NCBI GenBank assembly: GCA_030549775.1
Contig: CM060177.1
Location: 69,638,138 to 69,702,137 of the forward strand
Direction: 5' to 3'
DNA length: 64,000 nt
Origin: Tamarix chinensis
Taxonomy: Eukaryota; Streptophyta; Magnoliopsida; Caryophyllales; Tamaricaceae
Part shown: piece after piece, positions 37,801 to 48,440 of the stretch
Numbering within the stretch: position 1 is the stretch's first letter
How the letters are laid out: each line of letters starts with the position of its first letter
The notes under the pieces: model-generated
Seen by the model: only the letters and a program-made list of their open reading frames with translations
Told to the model about the DNA's origin: nothing
The model's database searches: none
Translations under genes and position numbers: made by a program

Positions 37801-38628
37801 AGGAAGGGAAAAATGGAGAAAATGTTGCGGTGGAATGACTGAAGGTAGGGATGTGGGTCATGGTTGAAGTTGACAAAGGTGAAGGGTAAAGCATCGACTA
37901 TTTTGGTCGCTGCCAAGAAATAAAAAGAAAAATTGATTTGCAATGCAGGATGTCGAAGGGGATGGAGAAGCATCGATAGTTTTAGCTAGTGGCTAGGGGC
38001 TAACCTCAACAAAGGTGACCAAAGGGGAGCAAAGTGATTCGGATGGGATTATCAGATGTGGCTTTTTGTGGTGGTTTTCACGACAGTAAGGAGGTGAAGG
38101 AGTAAGAAGATGGTGGTTTGGTTTGCAAAATCAAAAAGGAGAGGAGAGGCAGTAGGAGCATTAAATGCTCAACGTATATATATACACACCTGTGATGGGT
38201 TATCTGTCAAAATTTCCAACACAAACCCTTAAGCTAAAGAGGGGGAGTTGATGGGTAGAGGACAAACTTGGCAAGGGTACATTATGCATGTAAGGGGAAG
38301 AGAAGGGAACAAGGGAAAACAAGTATCGAAAACAAGTACAAGGAAAAAGGAGAAGAAAAAGAAAAATGAAAAAAGTGAAGTGGTATTGTGAATTTAAATT
38401 TAAGTTTAGATTAAAATAATTTAAATTAATGTATTAAAATAATTAAATTAAATAACTATCTGAGATTAAATTTAAGTTAAGAAGGATATTAGTAACTCAA
38501 AATAAAAATTAGGGTTAAGATAAAATTTAGATTTAGAATAAAATAGAAAAATAATTTTTTTTAAATTAGAATTATATTACAATATTAATTACCTAAAATT
38601 AGGATTGACTAAAATTCAAAATATTACA
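34895..38628 (-). repeat. Family A-related LTR, minus copy
   Basis: The features are the ATGCCCATAAAAAGGATGATC block at 35235-35255, the tandem CCACTATTCTTAA..GGTGGA units at 35420-35900, a GC-richer block at 37480-38180, and the end ATATTACA at 38621-38628, which complements the 5' end type TGTAATA. It contains the hAT element 35968-36435. Sequence left of the Cassandra LTR (34340-34584) may be part of the same copy. Open frames 37342-37761 and 36342-36680 match nothing known. Confidence 0.5.
35968..36435. mobile_element. hAT-type MITE with CGGGGAT sub-repeats
   Basis: The left end reads TAGATATGGCAA and the right end, reversed, TAGGGAAGACAA. They are flanked by 8-bp duplications GATAAGTA (35960-35967) and GATATGTA (36436-36443), 7 of 8 identical. 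The 468-bp interior has many GGGGAT/ATCCCC-type repeats in both orientations. It resembles the 3671-4152 element in size, ends and design, though the sub-repeat sequence differs. No coding capacity. Confidence 0.75.
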
Positions 38629-39119
38629 CTGATCACCTAGGGAGTTGTCATGAGGCTTCTTACTCAGACGGTTTTATCAGCTCAAAATGTAAATGCGGGC
38701 ATATGAAACTTGATTCTCAAATGATTACTAAAATATCCAAACCAGTAAGATGTCAGCTTAATTAGGTGAAGATCACAGGACTAAATTTCAAACTAAACTT
38801 GCAGAAAATGTAATTATATATGCAGCAAACACTAATACAGATTTTGAATCCATAGGTTCACTAATTATGCAGATGATGAACCCAGGTATCAAATACCATA
38901 ACAGAAAGGAAAAAAATGTTTGGAAGGGCACCACTACCACAATTGTGGTTCTGGGCAATCGTAGGTAAAAACTATCATAGCATATAGTAGCAAACTCTCC
39001 ATAGTATTTCTAGCGAAGATGACGAAGAACGTCTATATTACACCGGATACAGCTGCTGTAGATTTTCACAATTAAAAAAAAATCATAAGAAAAAAAATTT
39101 ACATGCAACTGACCTCCAA
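38629..39119 (-). other. 3' flank and probable 3' UTR of the F-box gene
   Basis: This is unique-looking sequence directly downstream of the F-box gene stop codon. No repeat structure is visible. A poly(A) signal could not be placed with confidence because the stretch is A/T-rich. Confidence 0.4.
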
Positions 39120-39759
39120 TCATATATAGTCATACAAATCAACATCATCATCTTCTTCATGGCCGTAGTCATCATCAATGAACTCACTCAAATCAGAGAA
39201 TTCATAAACATCATCGTCAGATAGGAAGTCTATGCCACCAAATTCACCATGAACATCGCCGTACATATATTCATCTAAATCACTATCATAAACTGTAGTG
39301 CAAAACCTATAGTCCGCTGTGTTTTTGTCATTAGGGTGTCTCAGTTCTTTCATCTGCTTCATGATTCGCTTCCCCAAATCTTCTGAGAGATCAACATGGA
39401 AACAAGCACGAAGATCAAGAGATTCAAGGTGAATGCAACTATCAATTATTGCCTGCAGACCATCATTTGTCATACGATTCCCAATAAGCTGAAGGTGACG
39501 TATTTTGGGCATGCTTTCTGCAATGGCCAGTGCCTCGTCATCACCAGCCAATTCTAAGTTCCTGGAACCTTGGGAATTCAACTTAAATGTTTTCAGGAGA
39601 GGACAACTGCGGCCAACTTCTTTGATGTCGTACTCTGAGAATGAGCAGAGAGTAATTTCTATCTCCTCCAACAATGGAAGTTTCCTCACAGCTTCAACTA
39701 ATGCTTCGCCTGATATAGTATAACCGCATTGCAGACGCAGACATTTGAGCTGAGGTGAT
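39120..39759 (-). CDS. F-box/LRR protein (FBL23/SKIP19-like), last exon
   Basis: This exon encodes the C-terminal 212 residues, stop at 39120-39122. The acceptor is TCTGGGCAG, so the exon begins at 39759, and its first base completes an Arg codon begun in the exon ending at 63793; frame and protein family then agree (IVDR followed by SPQLKCLRL). The product has leucine-rich repeats: LKCLRLQCGYTISGEALVEA, LLEEIEITLC, LLKTFKLNS, IRHLQLIGNRMTNDGLQAI and LESLDLRACFHV. A conserved ELRHP-type segment follows, then a strongly acidic tail of about 45 residues rich in Asp, Glu and Tyr. Such proteins bind SKP1 through the F-box and recruit substrates through LRRs to an SCF ubiquitin ligase. No stops interrupt the frame, so the gene looks functional. 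The specific substrate is unknown. Confidence 0.9.
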
Positions 39760-40509
39760 CTGCCCAGAGGAAAATAACATGATGGTCAGCGTGTATCCTT
39801 ACGGAAAGAGGTGGAGATGAGGGATTCTCTCTCAAGAGTGGGCCATGGAAGGCAACAGAATGAGGATTCAAAGCTGATTGCTTCTTTCAAAGAACATATC
39901 TACCTTCAACTAATGTATCATCAACGGTAATCTTATTATTGAGAATAGAAACCAATCCACACGGTCCTCAAAAACCAATAACTCAACCCACTCGTCACAC
40001 TCACAACACTGGATTTTACATCTACTTGTTTTAAATCTGATTAAATAAACTATGTATCACCTACATATTAAGAAATCATAACTAAAGTTAACATTTTATT
40101 TCATAGTTTTCTATAATTACACTCTGGAAATATGTAAAATTAATTTCAATTAACTCTCACCAATACACTACACCAAACATTATAAAACACTTCAAGGTAT
40201 TATAACGGGAGGGAGGGAGGAAATGTTGTGAGACAGATTAAAATAGAAGCCCGGCCTATTAATATGGGACAAAGGGAGTACTTCTAAAGCGAAGAGGATT
40301 TACAGTATACAACCTGGACAATCTAAATTGCCCTTCAAATTTCTCTCACCAAGTCCTTGCACAATTGTAATTCATACATAAATTAAAGGGAAAAACAAGT
40401 AAATAGATAATAACAAGGAAAGAAAAAAGTAAATGAACAAAAAAAAATTGTTATTGTATACAATCCCAAGTCCCAAGACACATTTCAAAATTGTGATACC
40501 AATAAAGAA

Positions 40510-41067
40510 TGTCTCTCCCTATAGGGAACCTAAGTTAAGGATCCAGTTATACGTGACGTGATGAGGGATTACGTTTAGTAGAAAAGGGGTAATTAGGGGT
40601 TTTGGACTTTACCAGTGGAGGGAATTTCGGGAACAAGGGAAGAAGGTAGGAGAAGTGAGTAGGATTGGACACCACCTTTCCTAAAGTGGTGCCAATTGGC
40701 GGCTATGGAGGAGCCCTAGAGCCATACGCCGCATAGGGAGGGATCGACAAGAGGGAAAGGAGAGGAGAAAAAGGAGCTAGGGAATTAGTAGCTTGCTAAT
40801 TTTCCATTTCGTTCATTTTTTAGGCTCTGGCTACTTATTTATAGCTGATTATAACCGAGGAAGCAAGCTAAGGCTTCTGACAAACTTAGGGTCTAATAGG
40901 CTTTATATTAATAACACTTGTTAAACTCTAACCCTGCTACAAAAAACCTTTAATAAACTAGGGCCTAACAAGAATTTAACAATACCAAGGTCTGCTACTT
41001 ATTAATAGGATCAAGCCTACCCCGTTAAGACTGAGATTGGAACTGATCTTGACAGGTTGGCCTAACA
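40510..41067 (-). repeat. 3' LTR of the old gypsy element
   Basis: Its minus-strand start TGTTAGGCCAACCTGTCAAG follows the polypurine tract at 41068-41083. The left limit (TGTCTCTCCC at 40510) is set by similarity to the other LTR start at 45249. Confidence 0.65.
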
Positions 41068-41731
41068 CTACTCCCCTCCTCGAAATCAAGCCTGTCGTCA
41101 AGCTTGAAGGCCAGGAAGAGGTAAAACCATCCAAAGGCAAACACAAAGCATCTACTAGAAGCTCCCAAGTGCTGTGATTGAGACAAGTACGCAAGATAAG
41201 CAAGTAGCAAAAGCTACAAAGCAACACTCCCATCCACAAAGGCAGCATTGGCACTAATGACAGAGGGGGCCACATAAATTATTTTGATGACACATGGAAC
41301 ATAAAATGAATCCAGCTAGATTCTAGGAGAGCTAGATGGTCGGCAACTTGGCTAACTCAATCAAGAATCTAAAAAGGCCCATAGAAGTTCGAGGAGAGAT
41401 TCTAGTTATGATGGAGAACAAGTGATAAGGCTACAAGCACACCCACAATGTTTCCCTTACTGAAACTATACTTCCCTTTGAGTCTTGTTTGTGAGTTGTT
41501 TCCTCTAATCCTGAGCTTGAAGCAACTTCTCCGAAGCTTCAAGCACCACATAGTGATATGCTAGAAGCTGGTCTAAGGCGTCCGCCTTGGTGAAGCTAGG
41601 GGATACAACAACTTCTTCTAAAGGTGATGCCTACAAAGCAACTTCAAAGGCTTTGTCCACATGGAAGAGCAAGCCATAGGAAGTGTCGTAGCAATACTTC
41701 ACCAAGGTCACCCACTAAACCTATCGGTAAG

Positions 41732-43163
41732 TGTTAGCCTCATAGGTTAATCAATCTTTCTTTTTTATGTTAATAAACTCAATTATAAATTTAACTTATC
41801 GTATTAAGTGTGCATATGTATCATAACAAAAAGTGATTCAACACTTAACTAAGTCAAAAAGTACTAAAAAGATCAAGTTTACAAATCATATTTCAATCAC
41901 ATGCCAAAGATTAATAAGTAGGACAAAATAAGACTCTAACTTCAAGTACTTCAATTTCATGTGTAATACACAAACTATGAAGGAATAAGCAAGTGTGCTT
42001 AAAATACCAAGACTCAAGCTTCAAAGAGTATGTTACATTCTTAGGTTTTATGTATATATGATTTACATACTGAGCACTTAAATATTTCAATGATTTGACA
42101 TTTCTAATCTTATTAAAAAATCATTTTGAAATATCTTAAAGTGATTTCATGCATCAAAAAAATTTTTAAGTATTTGTGCAAAAGTTGTCTTAAATTAATT
42201 TTATTTAAGTAGTTTTCTATATGATCGGATTTGAAAATTTCACCATAAATTCCATATACATTATTTTTGGATGAATTATTTCTTTGGAAAGCTCAAGATT
42301 TCTATTTTACAGCAAAAAAAAAAAGACAACATATAATTTTGAGCTTTGTAGCTCAAGTTATGGTCATTTTTATAAAGGTACGCAGTGTTGAAAACTGACT
42401 CCATTGATCGACTGGTTTCTTAAACACCAATCGACAAATATGTCAAAACTAGTCAACTAATTTAAATACCAATTGACTGGTCTAAGCATTTTTGAGAGTT
42501 TTTGCCAGTTGGAATTTGATCGTTGGAGTAATTTTTACACCCAACGACTAGTGCCGATTTTTCTCATATTTTAGCACTATAAATAAGAGTTTTTAGACTT
42601 AAATAAACATCAATCAAACTAGCACAACTCTTCTAAAATCATCATTTTTACATCTTATAAAGAATCGAAGAGAGTTTTGATTTTATACTTTCAAATCCAA
42701 ATCAAACTTCTCTAGTGCTCAATTTGTTTTTCATATTTAGCTAGAGTGCTCACACAATTGTAATTATTATTTCTCTAACTAGATAAAAATCTTCACTAGT
42801 GATTACTCACTTTCATATGCTGATTTTTATTGTATTCATTCAAACTCATCATCTCAAACACAAGCGAAGAGTGGTGTGTTGTCTAGCAGTCCTAAGAGAG
42901 GTCATTGAGATTGCAATCTCATAAACTTAGAGACTCATAAACCAAGACAGAAGTGATCATCATCAAGCATACACTATAAATAAAGAGAAATTCAAATCCA
43001 AAAGGCAAACTCTTTTAGTAGTGGATGTAGAAAAACTTTGTAGAGTTTCTTAAACCACTATAAATCGTGTGTTTATTGATTGACATCCCTCCACTTATTT
43101 CTCACAAATTTTTAATTTGACATTATTGTTACACCCCCTATAGAGTATCCATATGAGCTTTCA
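41732..43163 (+). mobile_element. Solo LTR (probably Ty1/copia) with perfect TSD
   Basis: A 1432-bp segment runs from TGTTAGCC to GAGCTTTCA and is flanked by an identical 5-bp duplication GTAAG (41727-41731 and 43164-43168). A TATA-like CTATAAATAAGAG at 42581-42593 indicates plus orientation. The downstream half contains ACCACTATAAATCGTGTG and CATCCCTCCAC, of a kind common in plant copia LTRs. No internal region is left. It is inserted in the body of the old gypsy element. Confidence 0.8.
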
Positions 43164-43204
43164 GTAAGTATATCACCAACATGTTAATAGCCTTGGTTTG
43201 TCTG

Positions 43205-43700
43205 CCTATCTAGGGATGTTATGATGATGAGAAGGATAAATGCATACCACTAAGAAGGGAGATCTCCTTCCATAAAGCAACTAGTCAACACGGGGTTGTG
43301 ATAGCTAATGACTGATTTCAGCATAACATGTGGTCTCTGACTTATGTAGAGAAAAACAAAGCAATTAAGTAGGGGTGGCAGACCAAAAGGAATTGGGTTG
43401 CCTTAGAAAATCAATCAATGACCACAAGACTAAATTCTCTTGGGACCTCAACAACACATCTATGAATTCCATAGAAGCGTCCACCTATATCTGTGTTGGG
43501 ATGGGCAAGGACCGAATGCTTGTTGTACATTGTCAACCCTAATCATCTAGCACATGGTACAACCCCAAATATGTTCTTAAACAACAGACTTAACGCCTGC
43601 TAATAAACCTCAATTCATAGCCATTAAAAGGTTTTATGGACCCCTTCATATTCCTATCCATGGTAAGGTGCTAGCAATGTCGGGATGTGCAGTGAGAAAG
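43205..43700 (-). pseudogene. Ty3/gypsy integrase fragment
   Basis: The minus strand encodes LQPLPIPTQIWVDASMEFID near 43470-43530, the start of the integrase core with the first catalytic Asp. SQENLVLWSLIDF and a PTxLL-like stretch follow toward lower coordinates. This is the conserved chromovirus/gypsy order. Integrase inserts the new DNA copy into the genome. Stops and frameshifts are frequent on both sides, and the later catalytic residues could not be placed. Confidence 0.7.
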
Positions 43701-43976
43701 CCGACAAGTAGATTTGGTCTTAGTACCATATAAGCTCATTGTGAAAGCACCATTCTGCATTCTGGCTTCCTAACTAAATCACAAAATGCTAAGAAGATTA
43801 ATAGTTATTTGCCCTTTCTTAGCCTATCTACATTGAAATTCTTGGAAAAAGACAGTCTTGAAAGAGGACAAGAAGAATAAGATTGTCATCAAGAAGGTTA
43901 TTTTGTCTAAAGCAAGTGGAGAGTAAAACCTAGTCTAAGTGGCAAGTGGATCAACATATATATGTAGTAAAGTGCA

Positions 43977-44488
43977 TGTTAGTCATTTTGTTGATACTAG
44001 CAAGTTGTTCACATTTTTTGCAAGCATATAACTAATTTTGTATCCTAACTGCCTAGTTAGTTAAGGTTGTCAAAGTCCTAGTCCAAGTTAGTTATGATTG
44101 TTATATTAGTTAAGAACTTGGTCCAAGGGTTATCACAAGTCGGTTGTAGGTTGTGCCCATATTAGTTAAGCTTGTAACAAGTTAATTAAAACCTAAGTGT
44201 ACCCTATGTATGAGGAAGGTACGAAATTAGGATATAAAAATGAGTGTGCCATGTATGTTCATCTGAAATCAAATAAAGTTCTCCTTGTGAGTCTTTCTTT
44301 CAATTTCTAGTGATTAGATTTTGAACTCCCTTAATATTGTCCATTTCAATATTAAAACCCTCTTATTTGATTCAAGATTGTATACAGTTCTAGTTATTAG
44401 AATTCTTTCCTTTGTGTGATTCAAAGTGAAATGCAATCACATTATAGTTTGAATTCCTTTTTGTGCAATTCAAAGGAGAGGTCTAACA
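43977..44488 (+). repeat. Candidate short LTR, TGTTAG..CTAACA
   Basis: The 512-bp segment begins TGTTAGTC and ends GTCTAACA. It has a TATA-like GATATAAAAATG at 44231-44242 and an AATAAAG signal at 44271-44277, an LTR-like layout. The 5-bp flanks (GTGCA, TATCC) do not match, so it may be a rearranged copy or not an LTR. Confidence 0.4.
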
Positions 44489-45227
44489 TATCCTTCCCTT
44501 TTTCATCCATCAAAGATTCAAAACCCAATTTATCCATCATCTTCAACATCAATTCAAGATCATCATCATCATTTCTACACCTTCTACAACTCATACCCTT
44601 CTAAAACGCACCACTAGGCCTAAATTATCCTCTTCCAATGTGAATTAGCTTTGAAAATATGGAAATATAGATTGCGAAGGTTAAGCCAGCTACAAAGGGT
44701 ATTCAATCACATTATACATAAGAAAACTCCATCTTAGAATACTGTTAGGTTCTCTGTCTGATCAATTTGATGAGTCGGAAGGGTCCAGCCTGAGAAGCCA
44801 CACATGGCTCATTGTGCTACTATGGCAGACGACTTAGCATCCCATTGTTAGGATCAAGGATGCCGCTCAGGGCAGTAGCCCCCCCCCCCCATAAAAAGTA
44901 GCAGCTCGTTTTGATTCCTAGTGAAGCCTTTGGCATCCTAGATCACCTGTTCTTCTCCCATTAATTCTAGTAAATGCAATCACCGTCACCACATACTTTT
45001 GGCCATATTGTTGGTGTTGGTTTGTTCGTTCCTAGTCTCCTTAAACTTCTATGCAGATTCCTTCAAGTGTTTCAACGTCACACTAGCCTTCCACCACACT
45101 TATTCTAGCTTCCCCCAATTACATCATGAATGTTTCTTGTTGTGCACTTAATTCCCTTTATATCTTATCGAAGAACTAATTTAGGTTTGTCACTAATGTT
45201 ATAAATCCCTCAAATCACCCTCTATAA

Positions 45228-45246
45228 CAACCAGCTCTAATACCAA
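45228..45246 (-). other. Primer binding site of the old gypsy element
   Basis: On the minus strand it reads TTGGTATTAGAGCTGGTTG, one base from the tRNA-iMet-complementary TGGTATCAGAGC used by many plant gypsy elements. It lies directly inside the 5' LTR, whose inner edge is at 45249. Confidence 0.75.
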
Positions 45247-45294
45247 CTTGCTAGAAGCCCTAGTTAAGGGTCTAGCTATGGACATGGTCACACA

Positions 45295-45579
45295 TATTAT
45301 ATATTAGATATTTGGTTTGTAGAAACACGAAATGTCCGATATACAATGTAGAAATGAAATTATATGCATATCAGTTGATGCAATATACTTCGGCTGATAA
45401 ATTCTGATTTGATCAATATTTTATTGATATTTGCTGATATTTAATGATATATGTCACTATTTATTGCAGAAAACATTAAAAATCACGTTATAATATTAAA
45501 TATCCTCTACAACACCCCAATAATACAACACTATGACCATGAACGCAATTGCAACCATGGTTGTGATTTGATTGCCTAG
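45295..45579 (+). mobile_element. hAT-like MITE family copy 1
   Basis: It matches the copies at 53993-54266 (shared AGAAATGAAAT, GCATATC) and 55315-55942. It carries the family order: GATAT-rich middle, then a GCAGAAAAC/AAATCACG block, CAACACCCCAATA and the end GATTTGATTGCCTAG. It is inserted in the 5' LTR of the old gypsy element. No clear duplication. Confidence 0.6.
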
Positions 45580-46334
45580 TTATGGGGCGATGTGAAGAAA
45601 GATAAGGTTTAGTAGAAGGTACGTAATTAGGATTCATGGACTTGAGGGTTAAGGCCTTTTAATCAACTTATTTTCAAGACTTATCAAATCAAATAAGCAA
45701 ATTTTAATTAAAAAAATATAAAGAAATAAATGATAATAATCATATAATGATAGTAATAATAACAATTGTAAAAAGACTATTTGGGAAATTATTACTTATG
45801 GCAATAATAATACTAAATAGTAATAGCAAATTTTTTATTTTAGACTAGCTCAAATCGGATAAGTTCATATCAAATCAGCACAAATAAACTAAGGAGAAGC
45901 CTTAGGACCCACACCACATGAGGGAATGTAGGGAGAATTTGCCCTTGCCTATGGCGGGAATTTAGGGAAGAGAGGAGGATTGGCTAACAGCTAGGTTATA
46001 GATCACTAGGATTGATAGGAGAGGAAAGTGGGAGGAGTTATGAAATTGGCAAGTTTGCAACTTTTTTATTTATGAGGCTCTCACCTCTTATTTATGACTA
46101 ATCACAACTTTTCAAGTGAGCTAGGATTTCTACGAGACCTAAGTCAAACAAGCCTTTTATTAATATTACTTATTAAATGCTAACCCTAATACATAAAAAA
46201 TTTAAGGGAAAATGCATGAGTTTAGATAAAATATACGAAAAAGTCCTAACAAAGTCACTAGGCAACCCTAAGTTTTGAGGGTTACATACCAAGTAAACCT
46301 CCATTAGGTTTATGGGTTAAATTTTGTGTAAACC

Positions 46335-46372
46335 CCATTTTACCCTTACCCTTACCCTTAACCCTTACTTTT
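46335..46372. repeat. Telomere-like CCCTTA repeats
   Basis: About five units of the type TTACCC/CCCTTA lie inside the left part of the Pack-MULE-like element. The sequence is CCCTTA and not the plant telomere CCCTAAA. Confidence 0.7.
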
Positions 46373-46785
46373 CATCTCCCCCTCTCAATTTTCACACTCT
46401 CTCTTCCCCACCCCCACACATATAATCTATACTCCCCTCATGCATTCTCTCCCCTATCACCCACATACAATCATCAATTAAACAATGTGCTGTGATACCA
46501 CTTTAGCAACCGCTATGGTTGATGCCTTCACTCCACACCAAAACCATCCATCAAAGTCAGCAACCAAGCAACGCAGCAAGCATCCTCTCTCTTCTCCCAC
46601 TCTTGCCTCACCTCACCTCTAGTCATCTTCTTCGTTGTTCTTTGAAAAGTTTTGATGGTGGCTCCCTTTCCAAGTTTCTAGATCTGAGGTCGTAGCTATT
46701 CCAAATCTGAGTTCATAGTTAATTGTTATGGTCCAGAGATGTGCGGTACAAAACCTTAGGCCTCCAACTTTTTCTAATTTCAGAA

Positions 46786-46980
46786 ATGGCCGAGTCCAAG
46801 AATAACACCGCACGCAACCAGTCCTTCAAGGCCCACAAGAATGGAATCAAGAAGCCTCGCCGCTAATCCACCAAGGGGATGAAGCCAAAAAAATTGAGAA
46901 GCCAAAAAAAATTGAGAAACCAAAGGTATGCAAGGAAGCACAACAACAAGAGCAATGAGGTTTCTAGGGATGAAATGTAG
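46786..46980 (+). pseudogene. RPL29: Ribosomal protein L29 (eL29) fragment, broken
   Basis: The frame from ATG 46786 reads [20 protein letters not shown], then IKKPRR, matching the start of the small large-subunit protein eL29 of plants (about 60 residues). A TAA at 46864-46866 stops it at residue 26, and about three residues normally found there are missing. After the stop the frame resumes with STKGMKPK, and the region normally reading like PKFLRNQRYARKH has a local duplication (KLRSQKKLRNQRYARKH). The sequence before the ATG (CTTTTTCTAATTTCAG) looks like an intron acceptor and pyrimidine-rich 5' UTR-like sequence lies upstream, so it was probably captured as genomic DNA and not as a cDNA. 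It lies within the Pack-MULE-like element. It cannot make a working ribosomal protein. Confidence 0.85.
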
Positions 46981-47229
46981 GCCTCCTTATTTATGTAGTT
47001 GAATATTATTCCATTTAGTGTTGCTAAATCTAGTATTATTAAGTTTTGTTTCGTGAAATTATGCTGAGATATTTGAATTTATATTCGAGAATTGTAAAAT
47101 AAAGCTTATTTCTCATGTTAAGATAATTCTGGAATTTTCTTATCGCATAAGCTCTAGTTAGATCATATTCAGGCTTCATGAACATGTTATGTTGGATTTT
47201 GATTCAACTAATAAGGATTGAAGGTCCTT

Positions 47230-47466
47230 GCTTTTGGATAATCTAATTTGAGGAAATTGACATTAATCAATGCAAGTGAAGAGGGGTTGCGTTATTTAGC
47301 TGACGAATGTGTCAAACTGGAAGAATTAGAGATACATTATTGTAATGATATGTCATTGAAGGCAATTTCGAGGTTTAGGATCTTCAAGTTGCTACGGAGC
47401 CTCCTCAATGAAGAAGGTGGAGAATTTATTCTTAAGGATCAACTTGTTACCAAGATAATGAAGTAG
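47230..47466 (+). pseudogene. LRR/F-box-like gene fragment
   Basis: The frame reads NLRKLTLINASEEGLRYLAD, then CVKLEELEIHYCNDMSLKAI and an Arg/Lys/Leu-rich tail ending KIMK at a stop (47464-47466). The spacing of leucines and the phrases GLRYLADECVKLEELEI and LKAIS match leucine-rich repeats of plant F-box/LRR proteins. It is not a copy of the host gene's exons as seen here. A stop (TAA) precedes the first LRR in frame, so no full gene exists. It lies downstream of the RPL29 fragment in the Pack-MULE-like element, in the same orientation. Confidence 0.45.
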
Positions 47467-48198
47467 TTTCACTATTCACAAAGAAAATGGAAGAATTTTC
47501 CTTTTAAGGATATTTTGGTATACCATACCGAATAAAAAAAGGCAATGGGGTAAGAAAAAATGGAGGGAATAAAAGTATAATACATAAGGGTGAGGGAAAG
47601 GCCTAAATTATGGGTACTTTAGATAATTCAAGTTTAAATTGGAGGAGAAAATGATAAGGAAAAGAGAGGGAAAGTGATGACGTAGAGTCATTTTCTTATC
47701 TGGTTTTTGTTTTTTTTTTTTAATGGTCAAACCTAGGATTTTACGATAAAATTTGACAGAGGGTAACATTGTGCTTCAATCTCAAAACTCAAGGTTGTAT
47801 GACTTTCCAACTCAGTTCGTTTAGCATATTTCTTCTAAACTCGTGTTAGATGCATTTTTCCAAATGTTAATAAGCTAGGGCTTATTAAGAAATAAATAAA
47901 ACCAAGGCTGCTACATATTAATAGGACTAATTTTCACCCATTATTTACAGGACCCGACTAAACTATAGCCCATGCCACAAACACATCCTTAACACTCCCA
48001 CATTCCTCTAACCATGTCTACAATAGCCACATTTTTTTTTTAAAATGCACCAGCTTTTTTTTTCTTATTGCTTTAGTTTTTAGTGTTTACCTAGTTTCAC
48101 GATACGGTTGAATAAATGAGAAAGGGGGCATGCAAATAATATTCTACTCAGTTTTTCCTATATTCTAGCATCCAACATGTCATTCTTACACATGTATC

Positions 48199-48440
48199 AA
48201 GTAATAAAACCGCAACCCCAATTGCAGTCATAGTCATGTCATTGCGGTATCAGGGTATCATGGGATATATTTTATAAATATTAGTATTTATCAGCCATAC
48301 TGTATCGTATCAGCTCATATATTGGTGATGAATATGTGATTTTTTAGAATCGTCACATTTCGGCTTTTTCACGGATCAGTTGACCCAAAAACAGCATATA
48401 TATCAACCGATATGCAATATTAGGAGCTATATTTTTTTAT
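48199..48440 (-). mobile_element. hAT-like MITE family copy 2
   Basis: Reverse orientation: it starts GTAATAAAACCGCAACC and carries GCGGTATCAGGGTATC, then the GATA-rich centre with TTTCGGC and AACCGATATGCAATATT. Confidence 0.55.

Larger units (their letters stand above)
46206..47861. mobile_element. Pack-MULE-like element with two captured gene fragments
   Basis: Its ends are long inverted repeats: left GGGAAAATGCAT then GAGTTTAGATAAAATAT, and right (reversed) GGAAAAATGCAT then GAGTTTAGAAGAAATAT. Further matches (AAAGTCA, CAACC, AGTTTTGAG, AAATTTT) extend over about 130 bp. The 9-bp flanks AAAATTTAA (46197-46205) and AAATGTTAA (47862-47870) match at 7 of 9, the duplication length of Mutator-like elements. 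The gypsy LTR sequence resumes across them, as seen by comparison with 40930-40975. There is no transposase. It contains fragments of RPL29 and of an LRR/F-box-like gene, both on the plus strand. Confidence 0.75.
40510..47994 (-). mobile_element. Old Ty3/gypsy retrotransposon, heavily nested
   Basis: The minus-strand element has a 3' LTR at 40510-41067 and a 5' LTR at 45249 to about 47994 with later insertions. The LTRs share, for example, CTTATTTATAGCTGATTATAA (40838-40858) with CTTATTTATGACTAATCACAA (46087-46107), and CTTTTATTAATATTACTTAT-type sequence. Next to the 3' LTR is a polypurine tract (minus strand GAGGAGGGGAGTAGTG). Next to the 5' LTR is a tRNA-iMet primer binding site. Integrase fragments lie at 43205-43700. 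No target duplication could be matched, so the outer limits, above all the right one, are approximate. The orientation is that of the host gene. Confidence 0.75.

Noticed and set aside
43977..44488. Confident solo LTR
   Set aside because: The ends look right but the flanking 5 bp do not match; kept only as a candidate.
46786..46980. Functional RPL29 gene
   Set aside because: In-frame stop after 26 codons, missing residues and a local duplication, within a mobile element.
46786..46980. RPL29 as a processed (reverse-transcribed) copy
   Set aside because: An acceptor-like CTAATTTCAG precedes the ATG and no poly(A) tail is seen after the 3' part, so genomic capture fits better.
40510..47994. 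Target duplication for the old gypsy element
   Set aside because: AAGAA before 40510 has no matching partner near 47990; the right end is uncertain.
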